Shown piece after piece: positions 7,282-11,550 of a stretch of 11,550 nucleotides of DNA (its first letter is position 1; every line of letters starts with the position of its first letter). Position numbers and translations under genes: made by a program. The notes under the pieces are model-generated. The model worked only from the letters and a program-made list of their open reading frames with translations, had not been told where the DNA came from and made no database searches. Origin of the DNA: Thermoprotei archaeon (GTDB lineage Archaea; Thermoproteota; Thermoprotei_A; Sulfolobales; Ignisphaeraceae); the NCBI GenBank assembly GCA_003661905.1, contig QMXA01000004.1, forward strand, positions 1-11,550. The letters run 5' to 3'.

Positions 7282-8568
7282 TTAAATAACTCTCTTAAAC
7301 TTGTTACGATTAACCAATGGTGCTGTTGCGTCAATACCTATCTTATCTGTTAGCCCATCGTTATAAGTACTGGGATCAAGTGTTGACCCTCTAGCATACT
7401 TAATAATTAATAGATCTTTACTTGCTTGGACTCTAGTTGCAATAGCCCATTCCAGTTCTTCGTATTTATCAACATCAATATCACAATCAACTACAACTAC
7501 GTGTTTGAGACTTGGATGTGCAGCAAAAGCAGCTAGTATAGCTGATTTAGCATCGCCATCTGCATTCTTCTCTATAGATATGAATGCATGGAGCCACATA
7601 CCACTTCCAAGTGATAATCTAACCTTACACACTTTAGGAACAACCTTTCTCACATTATCCCATATAGCAACTTCCCTAGGGAATCCTTGTAGTAATTTAT
7701 GCTCCATACCTCCTGGTAAAATAACATGGAAATATTCATTCCAGTTGACGTATATTGAATCTACATGTACTAAAGGCTCTTTACGTACTCTGTCATAGAG
7801 ACCTAATAAATCAACAAATGGACCTTCTAAATGTTTTTTCTGAGCTGAAATTCTTCCTTCAATAACTATTGATGCTGGTACAGGTATGGGTAAGTTGTAT
7901 TGTGGTGTATATGCTATTCGGAGATCCTGATCTATTCTCCTAGCTACATAGATTTCGAAGACACCAAAAGGTGGTGAAGTTGAAGCAGCAATAATAGCTG
8001 AAGGTGGAGCACCTATTACTATAGCTATTGGTGTATCATTTCCTTTCTCACAATTCATGCTATGTATCTTGTAGAGATGCCTAGGTACAATTCTCATGAC
8101 AGCACTCTTGTTATTCACTATCATAACTCTATGTATAGAGGCATTGAAGTTACTACTTTGTGGAACTTTAGCTATAACTATTGATGAAGTTAAGTATTTT
8201 CCTCCATCCTTTTCATAGAACCTAATGGCTGGTATATTTATGAGCGATCCTTTAAATACTTCAAAATAATTCCAAAAATTATGTTCTCTAGGTTTAGTAG
8301 GATTTTGAATAGAATTAAGCAATTTTAAATAAGCCTCTTCATCACTACCTGATTTAAGTACATAGTATAGTTTAGAGCGGGTGTTTAAGACGTTGCCTAT
8401 GCATGAAAAATCATTAGCTTCCTTTACTTTGAATTCTAGAGTTAGTCCCGCTGAATCAGCTCTGAGAAGAGCTGATGTAACTTCGAATTCTGTACTTAGT
8501 AATTTGTTAATAGATGAGACCCAATTACGTTTCTTAAATTCAATAATTGTTTCTTTCAAACCTGGCAA
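7282..8568 (-). CDS. UbiD-family decarboxylase, probable anhydromevalonate phosphate decarboxylase
   Basis: A 428-residue UbiD-fold protein. In the archaeal mevalonate pathway a UbiD homologue using prenylated FMN decarboxylates trans-anhydromevalonate 5-phosphate to isopentenyl phosphate. By comparison with yeast Fdc1 and E. coli UbiD, visible residues include Asn142 and Arg147 (FNASIHRVM), His164 (PRHLYKI), Glu205 (FGVFEIY), and Glu248 with Asp253 (EGPFVDLLGLYD). This gives the cofactor/metal set Asn142-His164-Glu205 and the catalytic Arg147-Glu248-Asp253 triad, so it looks active. The start is TTG 8568 with SD AAGGTG (8575-8580) spaced 6 nt, overlapping the stop of the kinase gene upstream; a second TTG three codons in is less likely. 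Adjacency to both phosphomevalonate dehydratase genes supports the specific function. The UbiX-type prenyltransferase needed for the cofactor is not in the window. Confidence 0.88.
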   Translation of the reverse strand: MPGLKETIIEFKKRNWVSSINKLLSTEFEVTSALLRADSAGLTLEFKVKEANDFSCIGNVLNTRSKLYYVLKSGSDEEAYLKLLNSIQNPTKPREHNFWNYFEVFKGSLINIPAIRFYEKDGGKYLTSSIVIAKVPQSSNFNASIHRVMIVNNKSAVMRIVPRHLYKIHSMNCEKGNDTPIAIVIGAPPSAIIAASTSPPFGVFEIYVARRIDQDLRIAYTPQYNLPIPVPASIVIEGRISAQKKHLEGPFVDLLGLYDRVRKEPLVHVDSIYVNWNEYFHVILPGGMEHKLLQGFPREVAIWDNVRKVVPKVCKVRLSLGSGMWLHAFISIEKNADGDAKSAILAAFAAHPSLKHVVVVDCDIDVDKYEELEWAIATRVQASKDLLIIKYARGSTLDPSTYNDGLTDKIGIDATAPLVNRNKFKRVI

Positions 8569-8578
8569 TTCCTACACC

Positions 8579-9850
8579 TTATATTAGGCACTTATATGGT
8601 CTTCCTACTTCTTCCCATTCATTATTTATTTTAATACGCCCTATCATTAAACCTCTAATTTCCCCGTCCCATTTAGTTAATATTATTATTTTATTTTTGT
8701 TAAAGTCTATTTTCTCAAGTAAAGCAGGAGCTACCTCTTCTAAATTATTATCTAGGATTGCTGAGACTATCCATTTTTCAGATCCTTGAACAATTATTGA
8801 TGTTTCTTTACCTAATACTTCTCTTACTTTAGAGAATGGTACTTTTGGAGGTTCACTAATATAGAGAATTATACATTCATCATGTTCTGCTCCATAAATT
8901 ACTTTAGTCCCTAATAACTGCTCAATTTCTTTTAGTCTCTCAGGATTTAGGGCTCTTCCTGAAAGAAGACAGGAACCCATTATTGTTGCGGAATTAAGGT
9001 CCAGTTCGGTTCTATGAGCTGATGAGAAAAAGCGCTGATAGTTCTGACTTCTTAGGTATCTTCTATCCTCTCTACTTCTGGTTCTAACGACTTGAGGTCT
9101 TTTAACACTATGTACACGGACCTTGGAATTCTTAAACATGTTCTTAAATTTTTCACCTAGTAAATTATCTAAAACTACTAAATCAGTAGCTTTTACAACT
9201 CTTATTATTTCTGCCTTTACTTCTAGAGCTGAATAACCTTGAATCCATCCATCGGTATCTATGACTATTGGCTCTTTTCCGGACTCCTTAGCTTTTGAAA
9301 CTAATGTAGATATTCCAGAAAGTAATCTATGAATAGCTGGTGTTGGTGTTATAAATCCTATCAATTTTATTGCTGTAGGACTTAGTTCTCTTAACCATAG
9401 TACGGGTTTTGAAGGATAAGACAATGCTATAAAACCTGGTGGTGCAATATCTTCTTGCCCAACATCAGCATCTATAATTGCTGGGTTATAGCCCTTAGCT
9501 AATGCTTTATTTATTAGAAGAGCAGAGAAACTTGACTTACCACTCTCAACAGGTCCTACAACTACTACACGAGAATCTCTTCTTGACAATATTTCATCTA
9601 CAACTTTTTCCCATTCATCTATAACCTCCTCGCCGGGAGCAGGCTCTTCGATGGAGCCTCCTTCACCTAAAATTACAGATAATTGAGAATTATCTTCTGC
9701 TTTCACAGCATAGCTTCTATACCTATTTATTATGATTCTAGAACCTTCTCTAAATTCCGCGCCTAGAATTCTTATAATTCCTTTCTTTACTTCAATACTA
9801 GCAGGTCCCATAATGCGCAGTATTTTACCTCTGTCTAATCTCACATGCAT
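8579..9850 (-). CDS. Clp1/Grc3-type polynucleotide 5'-hydroxyl kinase
   Basis: A P-loop kinase predicted to phosphorylate 5'-OH ends of RNA (and perhaps DNA), as characterised archaeal Clp1 homologues do. With the start used here it has 423 residues. An N-terminal beta-rich domain spans about 1-75. The kinase core has Walker A GPVESGKS (99-106), the Walker B-like IDADVGQEDI (126-135, the Clp1/Grc3 hallmark) and VIDTDGWIQGY (about 193-203). A C-terminal beta-rich domain follows. Start choice: a GTG at 9865 is in frame but lies inside the SD itself (GGTGAT, 9861-9866). ATG 9850, 10 nt downstream, is better placed. The SD spans the TGA stop of the RNase H-fold gene upstream, so the two are coupled. 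Likely cell role: RNA end processing, such as tRNA splicing or repair of RNA ends. Confidence 0.88.
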   Translation of the reverse strand: MHVRLDRGKILRIMGPASIEVKKGIIRILGAEFREGSRIIINRYRSYAVKAEDNSQLSVILGEGGSIEEPAPGEEVIDEWEKVVDEILSRRDSRVVVVGPVESGKSSFSALLINKALAKGYNPAIIDADVGQEDIAPPGFIALSYPSKPVLWLRELSPTAIKLIGFITPTPAIHRLLSGISTLVSKAKESGKEPIVIDTDGWIQGYSALEVKAEIIRVVKATDLVVLDNLLGEKFKNMFKNSKVRVHSVKRPQVVRTRSREDRRYLRSQNYQRFFSSAHRTELDLNSATIMGSCLLSGRALNPERLKEIEQLLGTKVIYGAEHDECIILYISEPPKVPFSKVREVLGKETSIIVQGSEKWIVSAILDNNLEEVAPALLEKIDFNKNKIIILTKWDGEIRGLMIGRIKINNEWEEVGRPYKCLI

Positions 9851-9860
9851 GATCAGAGAA

Positions 9861-9866
9861 ATCACC
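9861..9866 (-). promoter_or_regulatory. Shine-Dalgarno site overlapping a stop codon (start decision for the Clp1-type kinase)
   Basis: GGTGAT on the minus strand includes the TGA stop of the preceding gene. It makes the internal GTG (9865) unlikely as a start and points to ATG 9850. Confidence 0.65.
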
Positions 9867-10506
9867 TCTCAATTTCAATACCTTCTCTGCTAAAGAGAGC
9901 TATGTTAAGGGCTGCTCTAGCATCACCTTTTACATATGAAAATCTCCTTGGTTTATTACTTGAAGAACTCTCTTCATTTACAAGCTCTATCTTAGCTGAT
10001 TTAGGTAGAATCGAGTTAAGTTTTGATATAAGTATTAATGCATCACTCTCTCTTCCACTTGTAGCTCCAATTCTTAATATAAGTTCTGAATATGGTAAAT
10101 TGATAGTGAACCACATAACTTCGCTTAGTACATAGTGTAGACTAGGTGAAATTCCATAATGCAGTAATTCTCCATCAGCTACTATAGCAAATCCTATGTT
10201 CTTTCCAAAATCTATACCTATTACTAATTTATGTGCAGGAGCTGAGAGTCCCATTGATGATAGGAGAGCTAGGCAGATGGCCTTATCAATTCCTACATCA
10301 TCTACATTTATTATCGATGAGGGAGATCCCGAAATTCTATTTAAGATCTTTTCACCTACTTTATCAACTATTACAATGCTGTCACTACCTATTCTCTTGG
10401 ACTCGGAAGCAGGATAGAAAGATAATCCAAGATTTCTTAGCCTACGTTGTACCGCTACCAATGCCCGTGCATCATAGATCAATAATCCTACTCTACGCCT
10501 AGCCAG
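9862..10506 (-). CDS. Predicted RNase H-fold (RuvC/YqgF-like) protein, CTG start, function unknown
   Basis: A 214-residue protein if started at CTG 10506. The N-terminal third (RRVGLLIYDARALVAVQRRL onward) resembles a small alpha/beta domain. The second part opens with KLVIGIDFGKNIGFAIVADGELL, the first-strand pattern of RuvC/YqgF-like RNase H folds (Asp99). Possible further acidic metal ligands are Glu174 or Glu178 (IELVNEESSS) and Asp195 (GDARAALNIA helix). The order D...E...D fits that nuclease superfamily, but I cannot name the family or show activity. Start: a perfect GGTGAT (10511-10516) sits 4 nt before CTG 10506 and a stop (TAG) immediately precedes the CTG. The alternative TTG at 10482 lacks a good SD and cuts into the first predicted strand. 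It is first in the operon and overlaps the kinase SD, so a nucleic-acid role beside the RNA kinase is plausible. Confidence 0.65.
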   Translation of the reverse strand: MARRRVGLLIYDARALVAVQRRLRNLGLSFYPASESKRIGSDSIVIVDKVGEKILNRISGSPSSIINVDDVGIDKAICLALLSSMGLSAPAHKLVIGIDFGKNIGFAIVADGELLHYGISPSLHYVLSEVMWFTINLPYSELILRIGATSGRESDALILISKLNSILPKSAKIELVNEESSSSNKPRRFSYVKGDARAALNIALFSREGIEIER

Positions 10507-10510
10507 CTAC

Positions 10511-10516
10511 ATCACC
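10511..10516 (-). promoter_or_regulatory. Shine-Dalgarno site deciding the CTG start of the RNase H-fold gene
   Basis: GGTGAT on the minus strand is a full anti-SD match, 4 nt before CTG 10506 and 28 nt before the alternative TTG 10482. That distance is too far for the TTG. Confidence 0.7.
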
Positions 10517-10602
10517 TAATTACGCGAGATCTTTAGTCTACGATAATTTGCTGTAGCTGGAATTATAAGCATGATCTACTAAAACAAGTATGGAGCAGTA
10601 AG
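10517..10602. promoter_or_regulatory. Divergent promoter region with a palindromic TATA-like element
   Basis: This gap separates the minus-strand operon from the JAMM-like gene. The sequence aattataagc at 10561-10570 contains TTATAA, identical on both strands. It is about 35 bp before ATG 10603 and about 57 bp before CTG 10506, so it could place transcription starts for both genes at the usual archaeal distance (about 25 bp). A second minus-strand candidate is AAATTATCG, just downstream of it. Inferred from position and composition. Confidence 0.35.
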
Positions 10603-11364
10603 ATGAGAGAATCCAAACTCATTGATGATTATGAATTTAAGTACCTAGCCTTTCTAAGCTATATTATATCAATAGCGGAATTCGCAGTTGCTGATGGAGA
10701 ATGTTCCTTAGACGAAACTGAAATATGTGACCTACCTGAAGAAGCTGATGAATGGAGATATTATTCAAAAGCATTGATAAAACTTAGAAATTGCAAATAT
10801 GAGGATATTTATCTACCTAGAGAAGTCGAAGAGCTTAAGGAATATGAATTAGGATCCATAGACATTGCTCTGATGAATGGAGGGTATCGATGTACAAAGT
10901 TATTGAGCCTCTATAGAAGAGTAGCCAAGAAATTCACATCAATAGCTCGAACTTATTTAGAAGATAAGCTTATTCAAACCAGTTTTAGTAATGTCGAATT
11001 CTTCCTAGCTCTTCTACGTAATGGAAAAGCCATAATTTTAGAAGGTGAAGAGAGAACTATTAAGATACCTAAATTAAGAATCTGGGCTACAGCTCATACA
11101 CATCCATACACATGCATACCTTCAGCTATAGACATGGAATCAGCTGAAGATATTTTATGTGATCAAGGAATAGTTGAAGCAATAATATCTCCTCTATGTA
11201 CATTAATTATTTTTAGAGAAGCTCCTCTTACAGATACTGATATCTTAGCTCTTAGAGAAGCTACTGAGATCTTAAGATACTTATCTACAGATCTAGACAT
11301 GAATGCTATACATGAACTAAAAAGGATATTAATAAATACTAATATAAGGCTTGAACTTGTGTAA
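10603..11364 (+). CDS. JAMM/MPN-like putative metalloprotease with an unrecognised N-terminal domain
   Basis: A 253-residue protein. The C-terminal half carries HTHPYTCIPSAID (residues 165-177), the JAMM zinc pattern HxHP...SxxD with His165, His167, Ser174 and Asp177. The gap before the Ser is five residues, one fewer than in the AMSH and RadC patterns I compare with. An upstream strand (AIILEGEE, about 143-150) offers Glu147 or Glu149 as the JAMM glutamate. The following segment (GIVEAIISPLCTLIIF) fits the next strands of the MPN fold. Residues 1-135 are mostly helical, with an acidic Cys-containing stretch (about 31-50), and I recognise no family there. Archaeal JAMM proteins include desampylases that remove ubiquitin-like SAMPs, but no ubiquitin-like partner is seen nearby. 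It starts at ATG 10603 with a weak GGAG upstream and is transcribed divergently from the operon. Confidence 0.65.
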   Translation: MRESKLIDDYEFKYLAFLSYIISIAEFAVADGECSLDETEICDLPEEADEWRYYSKALIKLRNCKYEDIYLPREVEELKEYELGSIDIALMNGGYRCTKLLSLYRRVAKKFTSIARTYLEDKLIQTSFSNVEFFLALLRNGKAIILEGEERTIKIPKLRIWATAHTHPYTCIPSAIDMESAEDILCDQGIVEAIISPLCTLIIFREAPLTDTDILALREATEILRYLSTDLDMNAIHELKRILINTNIRLELV

Positions 11365-11373
11365 AGATCAAAT

Positions 11374-11410
11374 AGCTCACTCACCTCATCACTATTCAGT
11401 GGGGTGAGCT
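11374..11410. other. Imperfect stem-loop just after the JAMM-like gene
   Basis: AGCTCAC (11374-11380) pairs with GTGAGCT (11404-11410). An inner CACT/AGTG stem closes on a 4-nt loop, with small left-side bulges between; a shifted pairing, CTCACC with GGTGAG, is also possible. It begins 10 bp after the stop codon. There is no T-run behind it, so it is not a classic terminator; it could be an mRNA 3'-end structure or part of a minus-strand RNA. Confidence 0.45.
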
Positions 11411-11466
11411 CTATCAGTATTCGGACCTTTCATCAGTACCCAGACCCGGATTCCTCCTCATCTAGG
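11411..11466 (-). ncRNA. Candidate box C/D guide sRNA
   Basis: Read on the minus strand, this 56-nt element shows the archaeal C/D layout. The order is box C-like AGATGA (11458-11463; one mismatch to TGATGA), 14-nt guide, D'-like CTGG (11440-11443; one mismatch), 4-nt spacer, perfect C' TGATGA (11430-11435), 12-nt guide AAGGTCCGAATA, and perfect D CTGA (11414-11417). Overall size and spacing match typical archaeal sRNAs of 50-60 nt. By the usual rule the fifth base upstream of D selects the methylated base, so the D guide would mark the C in TATTCGGACCTT of its target. I could not place either target in rRNA or tRNA from memory. A TATA-like stretch at 11486-11495 is about 25 bp upstream of the RNA 5' end. 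Weak points are the two imperfect boxes and a poor terminal stem. Confidence 0.45.
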
Positions 11467-11512
11467 TCTGTAAATTATTTAGAGATTAATAAGAATAATC
11501 TAATCACTAGCT

Positions 11513-11543
11513 CAAAACATTCACGGCCCATAAACATGTTTTG
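11513..11543. repeat. 8-bp inverted repeat near the window end
   Basis: CAAAACAT (11513-11520) and ATGTTTTG (11536-11543) are exact inverted copies around a 15-nt spacer. The right arm overlaps the palindrome AAACATGTTT (11532-11541). It could be an operator or hairpin belonging to a gene beyond the window. No coding region is seen in 11467-11550. Confidence 0.35.
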
Positions 11544-11550
11544 TAGGGGA

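Noticed and set aside
7505..7798. Plus-strand open frame opposite the UbiD-family gene
   Set aside because: Shadow of the conserved decarboxylase with no independent support; the same holds for plus-strand frames at 8381-8789.
8579..9865. GTG 9865 as the start of the Clp1-type kinase
   Set aside because: This GTG lies inside the GGTGAT SD; ATG 9850 is correctly spaced after it. Not fully excluded.
9845..10502. Plus-strand open frames opposite the RNase H-fold gene
   Set aside because: Antisense of a gene with a clear SD, operon context and recognisable motifs.
11163..11384. Minus-strand open frame overlapping the end of the JAMM-like gene
   Set aside because: Mostly antisense to the JAMM-like C-terminus, with no start signal or recognisable motif.

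Overview
This window reads as a piece of a thermophilic crenarchaeal chromosome (Thermoproteota, Desulfurococcales-like; the order is a weak guess). It is AT-rich and densely packed. Genes inside the long minus-strand run carry Shine-Dalgarno (SD) sites close to GGTGAT, while several first genes look leaderless. The content is typically archaeal: a stomatin/NfeD pair, a Clp1-type polynucleotide kinase, and the phosphomevalonate dehydratase plus UbiD-type decarboxylase of the modified archaeal mevalonate pathway. I see no insertion sequence, CRISPR array, tRNA or rRNA.

Layout. (1) Positions 1-481: the 3' end of an Ldh2-type malate/lactate dehydrogenase, cut by the window edge. (2) 549-1625, minus: a large double-HTH Lrp-like regulator. 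(3) 1752-5069, plus: a membrane-associated cluster made of a 53-residue small protein, a stomatin, an NfeD-type membrane serine protease and a membrane-anchored SagB-like nitroreductase. (4) 5077-10506, minus: six close-packed genes in transcription order: RNase H-fold protein, Clp1-type polynucleotide kinase, UbiD-family decarboxylase, phosphomevalonate dehydratase large subunit, its small subunit, thymidylate kinase. (5) 10603-11364, plus: a divergently transcribed JAMM-like protein. (6) 11365-11550: non-coding as far as I can see, with a candidate box C/D sRNA on the minus strand, a hairpin and an inverted repeat.

The minus-strand operon joins isoprenoid precursor synthesis (mevalonate 5-phosphate to anhydromevalonate phosphate to isopentenyl phosphate) with nucleotide and RNA 5'-end metabolism. 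Its starts are unusual. Two genes appear to begin at CTG codons placed 4-5 nt after a perfect GGTGAT, and two more begin at TTG. Three junctions place the next gene's SD across the stop codon of the gene before. If only ATG/GTG/TTG starts are allowed, the dehydratase large subunit loses its first 101 residues, so the CTG start changes the annotation materially.

Main points for follow-up are the two CTG starts, the JAMM-like protein with an unrecognised N-terminal half, the RNase H-fold protein next to the RNA kinase, the small protein ahead of stomatin/NfeD, and the C/D sRNA candidate.
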